The notes below the pieces were generated by a model, which saw nothing but the letters and a program-made list of their open reading frames with translations, did not search any database and was not told where the DNA came from. The position numbers and the translations under genes are program-made. From an uncultured Prevotellaceae bacterium (GTDB lineage Bacteria; Bacteroidota; Bacteroidia; Bacteroidales; Bacteroidaceae), in contig ONAG01000013.1 of assembly GCA_900315745.1 (NCBI GenBank), positions 32,944 through 96,943 of the forward strand: a stretch of 64,000 bases of DNA, given 5' to 3'. Position 1 is the first letter of the stretch. Each line of letters opens with the position of its first letter. Below are positions 27,153 to 36,232 of this stretch, piece after piece.

Positions 27153-27219
27153 GTCGAAATGATGATGTGGTTGCTTTTGGCTTGTTGTTCTCTAAAAATA
27201 AGCAATGGGAATTGTCTTC

Positions 27220-29874
27220 TCAATAGTCTGATGTCATAAGTTTTACTGTAGAATTGAGACCGCTTGGCACAGGTGTCCAATTCTCGTATGTTGTCTTCTT
27301 GTAATTCAAGTCAACAACGTTTATCTCTTCCATGATACGCCAGTTTTCACCACGGCGGTCAAGGTCGGATATTCGGTTTGCAGGAAGGTTGGTCACTTCT
27401 ATGCGAATGTCGTTGATGCCCTTGTGCAAGCGATGGCCCAAATCCATGGTGAAAGGAACACTCCATGCACAGCCTACATATTCTCCGTTTACATATACAC
27501 GAGCGCTCTCTCGCACGTCACCGAGGTCGATTGACCATGACTTCGTTGCTTGTTTCTTGTCTAATTTTACTGTTGTCTGATAAACCCCTGTGCCCATTGT
27601 CACTTTTACCAATTCGTCATCAAGTTTTTCCCATGTCTGCAAGTGGTCCAAAGAAAAAGTCTTTGAAACCTCTGGTGCTGACTCTACAAAGGATAATTGC
27701 CATGGTTGCATGCCAAGGTCGATTCTTTCCACTATCGGGAGTGGTTCTGATAAAATTTTTGTGGGCTTGTTGGGCAAGGGATTGTCGAATGTTTGCAATA
27801 TCATCGATTCTCCAGAACGAAGGTTGACATAAACTTGCTTGCCGTTTGTCTTGGCAGCACGGATGTCACCATTTAGAGGATTAAACCATACGGCATCCTT
27901 GAAGGGGGTTGCCAAACGAACCCATGCCGACTTGTCTTCGGGGGTTAAGTTGGCAATGAAATAGTGATGGCCTGTCGAGTTGCTGCGACGTATGGCTCTC
28001 AAACCGAGTCTCATGCGCATGGGTTCTGCATCGGCTGCCGCCATCATCTTTTTCTCGTCTATTCCATAGATTATATGGGCTCCTGAATCTTGCAGCTTCT
28101 TGATGTGTTGCTTTAGCGACTCTGGCATTCTGCCGCTGCCTGGGATAATCAAACCGTGATAGCGAGTGCCTGCGGCTGTCTCCAACATGCCATCCTTGTA
28201 CGATACGCCCATAAGGATGCGCTCGCTGATATAATCGCAATCGTATCCCAAACTGTCTATGTCGAGAATGCTGCGGATGAATTGCGGTGCCTTTTCTGCC
28301 ATCTTGTGAATGTCGAAGGACATCAGAAGTCCGCCCACTCCTTTGCTGTGACGCTCTGCCCACATGTCGCGAAGTGGAACCAACACGAGGAAATCGTTGT
28401 CTGGTTTGCCCATCTGCAAGAAACTCTGACAGCGCTCTATGTATTGCATCAGATAGGGTGCGTCATGCCAGATACTGTTGTTTGGACTCATGTCGATGCT
28501 GGCATAAAAACGCCAACCAGGCCATTTGGCTTCTTTGGGACTATAACATGTTCCATGGAAGAACGCATGGTTCACACCGCATGTGAACATCAAGTCGAGG
28601 TCGGGTTTCATTTGTGAAAGCGAGGTGCGGAAATGCTCGGTAAGCCATGTAAATGTCTCGCTGCTCACCAACGGCTTGCCTGTGATGTGGGCTGCGGAGG
28701 ACGCATATTTTAGCATTGACACGTCACTGAAATTTGGACGGGTGAACCCTTCGTCGGTACGCAAACCCTTGATGTGGAAGTCGGACAGCCCAAAGCCTTC
28801 TATCTCCGGTATATCTACTGAAGCATACACATCGATGAGGCTTGCTGGAGAGCCATGGGCTTGATTGCGGGTTAGCGAACCATGCTTGTGTGCCCATTCT
28901 GTCCATTGTTGTGAGAAGTTCTCAAGCAGAAGGTCGCTCAATGTCTCACGATAATCGGATAGGACATCTTTGGAACGGTCGTTGGCGGGGAGGTCGATTC
29001 CAAGGAGTTCCGGAAAATGCTTCTCCAGTTCATATCCTCGGCGTGCCTTGAACTCTTCCAACAAAGATGGAGTCCAGTTGGCGTTATACACTTCGTATGA
29101 GTCGTTGAAAAAATTGTGGGGGTATGGCACGCCGCTTTCAGAGAAAGCACGGTCGAAACGTTCCAAGTAGTGTTTAACGGCATTCTTGTCAAAATGGTCT
29201 ATCACATAGCCTGCTCCACCAGGGGCTGCTCGTTTCACTTGTTGGCGAGTGCGACTTTCGTATTGGGCTATAACAAGCCACGTTCCCTTCAAGCGAAGCA
29301 TGTTCAGATTGTCACCTTCCACGTGCCCCATGAGGTCCAAACTATGACCCTTGAAACTTTGCACATCGATGGGATGGGCTATCACATTCTTTAGTGTCGC
29401 AAATTTCTTCTCTTTCGGATCCTTGATTCCTATGTCAACTAAGATTGGTTGTTCTCCCACCTTGTCTATGACCACTGTGTCAACAACAAACAGAACCTTG
29501 CAGGCAGCTTCTTCTATAGGTGTGGTGGGACCACCAAATGGCCATCCTGTACCGGTATTCATATCAACTAAAATGCCATCTTTGGCTCCCTCGCTTTCTA
29601 CTACCGACAATTGATGCATCCATTTGGGGGTGAGGAAGTCTATCGCATTTGCCTGATTTCCTTGCACACCATAGATGGGGGTGATTTCCACCGAACCGAC
29701 ACCGGCATCGGCGTATTGTTTCATCAGCCATTTTATGTTGTTCTCATCTACTGCTGAGCCTGGCCACCACCATCGCAAGCCTGCCTTGCTTTCCAAACTT
29801 GATGAAGGCCATGTGGGTTGGGCATTACATACAACGGCAATAGCTAAAATAAATAGTACTAATGTCTTTCTCAT
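27220..29874 (-). CDS. Glycoside hydrolase family 106 alpha-L-rhamnosidase, secreted
   Basis: 884 residues with a signal peptide (MRKTLVLFILAIAVVCNAQ). Family marks are RWWWPGSAVDENNIKWLMKQYADAGVGSVEITPIYG, DMNTGTGWPFGGP, and HGSPASLIDVYASVDIPEIEGFG, with a C-terminal jelly roll (about 740-870: YQTTVKLDKK, ARVYVNGEYVGCAW). GH106 enzymes remove alpha-L-rhamnose from plant glycans such as rhamnogalacturonans. It is shorter than many GH106 proteins of about 1,000-1,100 residues. First gene of a GH106-GH2 pair. Confidence 0.92.
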   Translation of the reverse strand: MRKTLVLFILAIAVVCNAQPTWPSSSLESKAGLRWWWPGSAVDENNIKWLMKQYADAGVGSVEITPIYGVQGNQANAIDFLTPKWMHQLSVVESEGAKDGILVDMNTGTGWPFGGPTTPIEEAACKVLFVVDTVVIDKVGEQPILVDIGIKDPKEKKFATLKNVIAHPIDVQSFKGHSLDLMGHVEGDNLNMLRLKGTWLVIAQYESRTRQQVKRAAPGGAGYVIDHFDKNAVKHYLERFDRAFSESGVPYPHNFFNDSYEVYNANWTPSLLEEFKARRGYELEKHFPELLGIDLPANDRSKDVLSDYRETLSDLLLENFSQQWTEWAHKHGSLTRNQAHGSPASLIDVYASVDIPEIEGFGLSDFHIKGLRTDEGFTRPNFSDVSMLKYASSAAHITGKPLVSSETFTWLTEHFRTSLSQMKPDLDLMFTCGVNHAFFHGTCYSPKEAKWPGWRFYASIDMSPNNSIWHDAPYLMQYIERCQSFLQMGKPDNDFLVLVPLRDMWAERHSKGVGGLLMSFDIHKMAEKAPQFIRSILDIDSLGYDCDYISERILMGVSYKDGMLETAAGTRYHGLIIPGSGRMPESLKQHIKKLQDSGAHIIYGIDEKKMMAAADAEPMRMRLGLRAIRRSNSTGHHYFIANLTPEDKSAWVRLATPFKDAVWFNPLNGDIRAAKTNGKQVYVNLRSGESMILQTFDNPLPNKPTKILSEPLPIVERIDLGMQPWQLSFVESAPEVSKTFSLDHLQTWEKLDDELVKVTMGTGVYQTTVKLDKKQATKSWSIDLGDVRESARVYVNGEYVGCAWSVPFTMDLGHRLHKGINDIRIEVTNLPANRISDLDRRGENWRIMEEINVVDLNYKKTTYENWTPVPSGLNSTVKLMTSDY

Positions 29875-30000
29875 CTTAGTTTTATTTCGTTTGTCTTATT
29901 TTGACTGTTATGGAATGAATATGGTCGTAACCTAAAGAATAATAAGAATGCAGAAAAAGTCTGCTGCATGATAGGTCTGCTGCCACTTCATAATCACTTG

Positions 30001-30008
30001 CAAATATA
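30001..30008 (-). promoter_or_regulatory. -7 box of the GH106-GH2 operon
   Basis: Minus-strand TATATTTG at 30008-30001, about 127 bases before the GH106 ATG. Confidence 0.5.
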
Positions 30009-30129
30009 GTGAAAAAAAACGATTGGGGAAATTATTTGACCATGTTTTCATTTGCATGTGTCTTTCTTTTTATTCACATTTCAATTTACTATAGGTATAT
30101 CTTGTTTTCTCCTTCTTTTTTCATTGTAG

Positions 30130-30163
30130 TTTGCACGTTATTTCACAATTATTGCTATTTTTG
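30130..30163 (+). promoter_or_regulatory. Promoter of the GT32 gene
   Basis: TTTG at 30130-30133, 22 bases, TATTTTTG at 30156-30163. Confidence 0.6.
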
Positions 30164-30188
30164 CACTTAAGATTTTGAATGACTACTT

Positions 30189-30893
30189 ATGATACCAAAA
30201 ATCATACACCTTTGTTGGTTTAGCAACGACCCTTATCCTGTAGAGATAAAAGTTTGCTTGGATTCTTGGAAAAGAATCCTTCCTGATTTCAATATCAAGT
30301 TGTGGAAATATGAGGATGCCAAGGCTTTGGGAATAAAGTATGTTGACCAGGCACTGGAACAGAGGAAATGGGCATTCGCGGCGGATGTGGTGAGATTCTA
30401 TGCTGTATATAATGAAGGTGGGGTGTATATGGATAGTGACATCTTCATTTATAGGCGGTTCGATGAATTTATGAATGACAAGATGGTAACATTCAACGAA
30501 TGCTTCAATAGAGAAGGACAATTGGGTTTGCAGGCGGCTTTCTTCATTGGGGAGGCTGGGAATGAGTTCTGCAAGAAAATGGTGGAGTATTATTCAAATC
30601 GTGACTTTGTCCTTGCAGATGGTACACTCGACCTGACAGTGTCGCCCATGGTCATGAGAAAATGCGCTTTGCAATTTGGTTACCAGAACGATGATGTCGA
30701 ACAGCATCTTGGGGCGTTGAAGGTTTATCCCACACGTTTCTTGACTCCTACAAAAAGCCATGACAGACATCCCGATGCCATAGGGATGCACAGGGTCTAT
30801 CATAGTTGGAGAAAACGGAAATTTGGAAGAAGAATCGAACTCAAGATCAAGCACGCTTACAATGTTGTGAAGTATTTCTTCTTCAAACGATGA
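30189..30893 (+). CDS. Family 32 glycosyltransferase (capsular/LPS type)
   Basis: 234 residues starting MIPKIIHLCWFSNDPYP, the hallmark N-terminus of Och1/capsular sugar transferases, with AFAADVVRFYAVYNEGGVYMDSDIF containing the metal-binding D82-S-D84. It adds a sugar to a surface glycan in the cytoplasm; sugar and acceptor unknown. Convergent with a GT9 gene 33 bases away. Confidence 0.88.
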   Translation: MIPKIIHLCWFSNDPYPVEIKVCLDSWKRILPDFNIKLWKYEDAKALGIKYVDQALEQRKWAFAADVVRFYAVYNEGGVYMDSDIFIYRRFDEFMNDKMVTFNECFNREGQLGLQAAFFIGEAGNEFCKKMVEYYSNRDFVLADGTLDLTVSPMVMRKCALQFGYQNDDVEQHLGALKVYPTRFLTPTKSHDRHPDAIGMHRVYHSWRKRKFGRRIELKIKHAYNVVKYFFFKR

Positions 30894-30926
30894 GAATGTG
30901 TTTAAAAGATGTGCTCGTGGCGCATG

Positions 30927-31982
30927 TCAGGTTATTCCTTGAGTTTGCATGAAATCGTTCAACACTTTCCATACGTCGTCAACTTTTATCATTTCGTATA
31001 TCTGGGAATAGTCTTTGCCTTCGATGTCGCCATAATCGGAAGCTGATATTCCCCATGCTGCTACACCAGAATGGGTGGGAAGCCATTTCTTCTTGCTTGC
31101 TTTAGGTGAACAAATGACCAACGAGGGACGGCCCATGGCTTGCACAATATGCCTGGCTCCACCTTCGTTGCCGAAATATGCTGTGCAATTGTATGACATC
31201 GCTGCAAGTTGGCGTATGTTGCGGGCGGAGATGTTGATGAAAATGTTTTTGGGATAACCGAGGGTGGAGTATATTCGCTTGGCTGATTCTTCTTCAACTC
31301 CGGGAGCATAGTTGAAAATGAGTTGCATCGTTGGATATTTGGCTATCCAGCGAGCAAGCAGTTCCACTATGTTGCTTTCAGGCCAAGCTCTGCTCGGAAT
31401 CTTTGCCACCACGCCAACAAGCATCACCTTGCGACTTAAATCTATCCCTTTTTCTTCCATGTATTTGCGAAATGAGGAAATCTCATCTTTTGTAATGCCA
31501 AGCGTAAGGTTGTATAAAGGTCGTATAGTGCCAAGTTTTGCCAAAGGACTGGCAAATCTTATGTTGTGGTCCACCATGTTGGTGGCATTCCCACAGCGCT
31601 CCAAACGATGGTTGAATGCCAACCATGTATAAGGCTTTTTCAGTCCGATTCTATATTTTGACGATGGAGAACACATTGCAAAGAGCATTGTGTTCATGGT
31701 GGAGCGCAAGTCTATGATTACGTCGTAATGCGTCTTGTGTGTGACGCTCCATATCTTCTTTACATATTTGAAAAAATGATGTCGCTCATCGTTGCTGAAT
31801 GGTATGATGTGGTTGATGGATGGATGATTCTCAAATAGTGGAGCTATGTTTTCATTCAAGACAAAATCAATACGCGCATCAGGAAAACTATTGTGCAGCG
31901 TTTCCAATAATGGCGTCGATAAGACAGCATCTCCCATTTGCCTGAATCTGATTACCAATATGTTGAGGGGTTTTGTTTCCAT
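30927..31982 (-). CDS. Family 9 glycosyltransferase (heptosyltransferase-like)
   Basis: 351 residues, GT-B fold. N-terminal ILVIRFRQMGDAVLSTPLLETLHNSFPDARIDFVL is the typical ADP-heptose:LPS transferase opening; C-terminal FGNEGGARHIVQAMGRPSLVICSP is the nucleotide-sugar half. It probably adds heptose or a similar sugar to the LPS core. It has its own promoter. Confidence 0.9.
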   Translation of the reverse strand: METKPLNILVIRFRQMGDAVLSTPLLETLHNSFPDARIDFVLNENIAPLFENHPSINHIIPFSNDERHHFFKYVKKIWSVTHKTHYDVIIDLRSTMNTMLFAMCSPSSKYRIGLKKPYTWLAFNHRLERCGNATNMVDHNIRFASPLAKLGTIRPLYNLTLGITKDEISSFRKYMEEKGIDLSRKVMLVGVVAKIPSRAWPESNIVELLARWIAKYPTMQLIFNYAPGVEEESAKRIYSTLGYPKNIFINISARNIRQLAAMSYNCTAYFGNEGGARHIVQAMGRPSLVICSPKASKKKWLPTHSGVAAWGISASDYGDIEGKDYSQIYEMIKVDDVWKVLNDFMQTQGIT

Positions 31983-32034
31983 ATGTATTTGACAAAGTTT
32001 CTTATATGTAAAGATTGCTCGGGCTTTTCAATTG

Positions 32035-32065
32035 CAAATATATCAAATATTTGTTATTCAAACAA
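32035..32065 (-). promoter_or_regulatory. Promoter of the GT9 gene
   Basis: Minus-strand TATATTTG at 32042-32035 with TTG at 32065-32063 (spacing 20). Confidence 0.55.
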
Positions 32066-32103
32066 CAATTGTCTCAGTTTTTACTTCGCATCGTTGTCTT
32101 TAA

Positions 32104-32139
32104 TAAAAAAGCGGATAAGAAGTGAGACCTCTTATCCGC
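32104..32139 (-). terminator. Terminator of the pectate lyase operon
   Basis: Perfect 10-base stem GCGGATAAGA (32111-32120) / TCTTATCCGC (32130-32139); on the minus strand it runs into a stretch of six T ending near 32105. Confidence 0.85.
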
Positions 32140-32162
32140 CAAGAAAGCACTATGCCTTGTTC

Positions 32163-34985
32163 TTATTTTGCCAAACCTATATAGAACAGGTTGCCGGTAT
32201 CCGCTTTCTTCAGAGTGTGCGCGCCTTTGGGCAATGTCATTGTCAGTGTGCCTTGTCCAGAACTGCCATTGTCTGCTTTTCCTGTCATCTTTATGTCATC
32301 TACTTTGATGGTGTATTTGGTATCATTAGAACCGAACACCAAGGTGAGTGTCATATCTTCTTCTGTCGTGAATGATACTAATGTTGTTGACTCTAACTTC
32401 AAACACCATGTCAATTCTACATTGTTCACTGTAGCTGTTCCTTTGGTGTTGGAATAATTGCCATTTTCAACAGTGAAGAGGGTGTTTGATGGACCATCTC
32501 CTGTAAATGTACATTCCACATCGGCTGTGATGGTTGTGCCACTTGGGTCATCGCCCGGTTCTTCTCCTCCAGGGGTGTCTCCTCCACCACCACTGATAGT
32601 CTCGCCGCCGAAAATGCCTTGCAGAAGCGATTTGTAGTCCTTGATGGCAGCTTCGAGATCGGTATTTATTTCATAATCAGTGTCGTCTTCAGAAGTAAAT
32701 ACCCATTGGAAATCTCCATGACCCATGCGGCCGGCGCCATGCCATCCTTCTACTTTGGATGGCACGTCAGCTGGTGCGTCTGGTGTGTAGGTGTACATCA
32801 GACTGGCATTGGTGTCGAAGTTGTCGTATGTGCTCCCACCTACGATTGCCTTGACGCTGGATGGAACGATGTCTTCGCGTGATGTTGCTTCCCATGCATC
32901 GAAGGAGCCTGCATTCTGTTGATATGTTGTGTAGTTGCATTTCTCAGCGAACACATTGTTGAAACTCTTTATCATTCCTCCATTTTCTCCAGAGAATGTA
33001 CCACCATCATGACCTTGAAGGGATATCAACATGGGGTATTTGGTGTTGCGGAAATAGTTGTTTTCAACAAAGGCACTTGAACCCGTAGTTGCTCCTACTC
33101 CATATTTGGATACTCCGTCGAAATAGTTGTTCCATACATGGACAGACATCGTGCGAATGCGTGGATGGCGTGAGTCGGAATGGTCATACCAATTATGGTG
33201 ATAAGTGATGTAGTTGGGACCGCTCTCGCTCTTCATTCCTGACATGCTCGACTTGCCTGTGTCCCAGAAATGACAATTGTCTATTGTCACATATTTTGAA
33301 TCGCTCTTCACATCAATGGCTCCATCGCCTTTGACTTGGTCGTCTCCTTTGTTTTTGCCATAGAACACGTCTATGTGGTGCACCCAAATGTTGGAGTTGT
33401 CTGTGTCGAGAGAAATGCCGTCATCCATGCATTGCATGATTCCAAAATTGCGCAACTCTACATCCTTGCAATTGCGTATCAATATTCCGAAGCCGTAAAT
33501 GGTGGCATCTTCTCCTATTCCTTCTATGGTGATGTTCATCTCAGAATCCTTTTTGTTGCCTTTCACCTGCAGACCTTCTTCTTTGCTGCCAATTGAATCC
33601 AAGTCGTTGACGGATATCTTTCCCAAGAGACGGAAACTCATGGGGGTGGTGTCATAACCCTTTTGATAGGCATCTATGATGTGCTGCAATCCTTTAAAAG
33701 TTTCCGTTTTGCCTTTTCCGTCCACAACAACACTGCTTGTGATGGTCTTAATTGTATTCTTGGTCACATAGAATACCTTCGCACCTTCTTTTAGAGATCC
33801 ATCGTTCTTGTAAGCTCCTACACCTGAATGATTGAGGTGTGCAAAGCCCTCGCGAACATAATTGGCTACTTTTATGTTCTCTGCATAACTGGCGGCACTC
33901 TCTACCTCTGCATCGCTTACCACGGGTACAACCTTGAAAGAATAGTCGTTGCCGGCAACGAGACCTACCATGTCTGCACGGCCGTATGTGCCATAGTCGC
34001 GAACAAGCATGTTGTCAAGCTTGGTGTAGCTGCCGATGTTGCCACCTTTTATATATACTGCATAATTAGTGGCTCCCTCGTATAGTTCCCATTTCACGTA
34101 TGCAGACTCAAGCCAGCCTTTGGATTCTGTAATGACAACACCATTGTTTGTGATGTCGGCATTCTCGCCTTGGCTTATTCCCTTGGAGAACGATATGTTT
34201 TTTACAGAGCCATAATATGTGTCGGTATTTCCTGACTTGGTGGTAACTACGACAGTTGACTCTTCCTTGTCCATATCTACGGAATTGAGGCTGGAAGTGT
34301 CGTAATAGTTGATTCTGCCGTCAAGTGTCTCCACATACATCTGGTTGGACTTTGAATTGCGGTTTACATTGTTGGTGACCACATCTTCATAAAGACTTGC
34401 TGTAGCTCCCGGTATCACAACAACCTTATCTGTGGATACATCGCTGATTTCAAGGGCATAAACATACAATCCACCAGTTGGCTTCAACACAACATCTCCG
34501 TTGGCATTCACTTTTGCCTCACCTATTTGTTCTGATGTGGATTCGGTAAAACCAGCAACAGCCGTGGCGTTGTCTGAAAGTGTGAATGTGCGTGGGCTGC
34601 TCGTGTTTGACGATTTGTATCTCACCTTGATGGTTTGGCCTTTCATCAAGTTGGGGATTGTTATGGGGTTGCCAGAACCGCCTACATAAAGACGGCCTGC
34701 GCCAAGACGTATCTGGCCCGTTTCGTTGTCCGTGCAAGTGAAGAGCAAACCTTTGGCGAAGTCCAACTCTTTGTTGGATGCTATCAATGGCTCGTTTGTC
34801 AAAGACTTTACGTAGCAATATCTTTTGCTGCTGTCATAAATCCAGTTGCCTGTGTTGTCTGATTTCAACAAGGTCTCGTCTGCACTGCTGATGCTTGTGA
34901 AATCAAATGTGGTTTCACCGAATGCCATGTTGCTCATCTGGCAAATCAACATCAATATTAGTGCTATATATTTCTTATTTTTCAT
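32163..34985 (-). CDS. Multidomain secreted pectate lyase, PL1 family
   Basis: 940 residues. Signal peptide (MKNKKYIALILMLICQMSNMAFG); jelly-roll-like N-terminal region (about 25-190); a region with DGRINYYDTSSLNSVDM (about 220-265); fibronectin-III-like domain (about 285-375); PL1 beta-helix (about 380-755) with WVHHIDVFYGKNKGDDQVKGDGAID, CHFWDTGKSS and the catalytic-arginine motif SRHPRIR; a Gly/Asp/Pro linker (about 793-820); and a C-terminal beta-sandwich. PL1 enzymes cut polygalacturonate by calcium-assisted beta-elimination. The ATG at 34985 is chosen because the signal peptide begins there. Downstream of the dockerin-repeat gene by 55 bases. Confidence 0.9.
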   Translation of the reverse strand: MKNKKYIALILMLICQMSNMAFGETTFDFTSISSADETLLKSDNTGNWIYDSSKRYCYVKSLTNEPLIASNKELDFAKGLLFTCTDNETGQIRLGAGRLYVGGSGNPITIPNLMKGQTIKVRYKSSNTSSPRTFTLSDNATAVAGFTESTSEQIGEAKVNANGDVVLKPTGGLYVYALEISDVSTDKVVVIPGATASLYEDVVTNNVNRNSKSNQMYVETLDGRINYYDTSSLNSVDMDKEESTVVVTTKSGNTDTYYGSVKNISFSKGISQGENADITNNGVVITESKGWLESAYVKWELYEGATNYAVYIKGGNIGSYTKLDNMLVRDYGTYGRADMVGLVAGNDYSFKVVPVVSDAEVESAASYAENIKVANYVREGFAHLNHSGVGAYKNDGSLKEGAKVFYVTKNTIKTITSSVVVDGKGKTETFKGLQHIIDAYQKGYDTTPMSFRLLGKISVNDLDSIGSKEEGLQVKGNKKDSEMNITIEGIGEDATIYGFGILIRNCKDVELRNFGIMQCMDDGISLDTDNSNIWVHHIDVFYGKNKGDDQVKGDGAIDVKSDSKYVTIDNCHFWDTGKSSMSGMKSESGPNYITYHHNWYDHSDSRHPRIRTMSVHVWNNYFDGVSKYGVGATTGSSAFVENNYFRNTKYPMLISLQGHDGGTFSGENGGMIKSFNNVFAEKCNYTTYQQNAGSFDAWEATSREDIVPSSVKAIVGGSTYDNFDTNASLMYTYTPDAPADVPSKVEGWHGAGRMGHGDFQWVFTSEDDTDYEINTDLEAAIKDYKSLLQGIFGGETISGGGGDTPGGEEPGDDPSGTTITADVECTFTGDGPSNTLFTVENGNYSNTKGTATVNNVELTWCLKLESTTLVSFTTEEDMTLTLVFGSNDTKYTIKVDDIKMTGKADNGSSGQGTLTMTLPKGAHTLKKADTGNLFYIGLAK

Positions 34986-35040
34986 GATTGACTGTTTTTT
35001 GTGTATTGTTTGTTGCACTTTTTGAAGTCTTTGTGTACAG

Positions 35041-35985
35041 CTATCTGATGTTTAGGCCGCTCGATTCTCCATCAATGGTGATAGTGAACGAGGATGGTGT
35101 TATACCATCAAGAATCATCGTTACCAACTGCATGATGTCGGCTACTGATATTTCATTATTGCCGTCCAAGTCTGAAACGGAAATGTCAAAATTGTCAACG
35201 CTTATACCTAATACGTAATTCACCATTGCTGTCACGTCGGAGACAGAGAGAGAACCGTCTCCATTGACATCTCCAGCCATCTTTTGTTGTCCATTTGGTG
35301 AAATGAGATATGCACCAAGTGCATCCATGCTCTCGCCTGCCATAAATGGTGAAACGTAATTGCCGCTTGTGAACATATAACCTACAACAGCTGGAGTGGT
35401 GGTGTTGAGGGTACCTATGAAATCGTATGCCTCACCCGCTATTGTGCTGCCTTCGGACATGTTGGAAACAAGAACGTCTGAACATTCAATCTTGTTTACA
35501 TCCTTGCCTGGCTTTATGATATAGGGAATGCCAGACTTGATGTCATTGACGGTGGAATAGTTTATGTGACTTGGTGCTCCCTCGTCCATCGTCGCTATAA
35601 TGGTGCCCTCGCCAAAAATGTCAGATATGGAGGATTCTGGAATGTCGAAAGGAAGACAAATGGATGACCATTCGCCTGACTTTAAGGTCTTGCTTGCTTC
35701 TACGCCAACAACCTTGCCTCCGAACGTTTTGATGGTTTTTAAGTTGTCGTAATTGTTCTCGTTGAATACTGCAACATAGTTGAAACCTATGTTGACTGAC
35801 GTGAGTAGTTCGGTCTGGCTCGTGCCATCCTCAAATGTCAAAGTCACATCATCGCCAGAGAACGTCATCCTTGTGGCAAATTTGTTTACCACATTGCCGT
35901 TCACTTGAACCGTCTCCTTTGAGTCTGCATGGACATTCAGAACCGCCCATGCCAACAAAAAGCAGTATAAAATAGTTCTTTTCAT
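35041..35985 (-). CDS. Secreted protein with C-terminal dockerin-type calcium repeats
   Basis: 314 residues: signal peptide (MKRTILYCFLLAWAVLNVHA), an N-terminal beta segment similar in style to the DGRINYYD region of the neighbouring lyase, a central domain (about 80-235, SGEWSSICLPFDIPES), and two dockerin-like EF-hand repeats at about 238-260 (GDVNGDGSLSVSDVTAMVNY) and 271-294 (SDLDGNNEISVADIMQLVTM). No enzyme domain is recognised. It precedes the pectate lyase in one operon. Dockerin-type repeats in Prevotella occur without cellulosomes, so a stabilising or export-related role is as likely as protein docking. Confidence 0.8.
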   Translation of the reverse strand: MKRTILYCFLLAWAVLNVHADSKETVQVNGNVVNKFATRMTFSGDDVTLTFEDGTSQTELLTSVNIGFNYVAVFNENNYDNLKTIKTFGGKVVGVEASKTLKSGEWSSICLPFDIPESSISDIFGEGTIIATMDEGAPSHINYSTVNDIKSGIPYIIKPGKDVNKIECSDVLVSNMSEGSTIAGEAYDFIGTLNTTTPAVVGYMFTSGNYVSPFMAGESMDALGAYLISPNGQQKMAGDVNGDGSLSVSDVTAMVNYVLGISVDNFDISVSDLDGNNEISVADIMQLVTMILDGITPSSFTITIDGESSGLNIR

Positions 35986-36053
35986 AAATGAGTTATTAAG
36001 TTTGATTGATTTCAAGTAGTAACTATAAAATGTGTTGATTGTCAGCACTTCTG

Positions 36054-36061
36054 CAAAGATA
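36054..36061 (-). promoter_or_regulatory. -7 box of the dockerin-pectate lyase operon
   Basis: Minus-strand TATCTTTG at 36061-36054, about 70 bases before the ATG. Confidence 0.5.
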
Positions 36062-36168
36062 GCAATTTATTGTAATAATGTGTTTAAATGCAATGTAGAA
36101 AATGGAATATAAAACGAAAACGTTTGCGAACAACAATGAATGTCTCCAAATACCTTATATTATAATTA

Positions 36169-36208
36169 AAGCCACACCTTGGTCGTTATGTGACAAGTGG
36201 TGTGGCTT
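36169..36208 (-). terminator. Terminator of the DUF6055 gene
   Basis: AAGCCACACC (36169-36178) pairs with GGTGTGGCTT (36199-36208); on the minus strand it is followed by an A/T-rich tract. Confidence 0.65.
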
Positions 36209-36232
36209 CAAAAAATATGGTATGGCGTGTTC

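Larger units (their letters stand above)
29875..30188. other. 314-base divergent intergenic region
   Basis: No ORF with a convincing start. It holds the GH106 promoter (30001-30008) with a leader of about 125 bases, and the GT32 promoter (30130-30163). The GH106 leader contains a short pairing stretch, TGCAGAAAAAGTCTGCTGCA (29950-29969), of uncertain meaning. Confidence 0.6.

Noticed and set aside
35041-35985. Cellulosome component
   Set aside because: Dockerin repeats alone are not enough; no cohesin, scaffoldin or anchoring module is seen.
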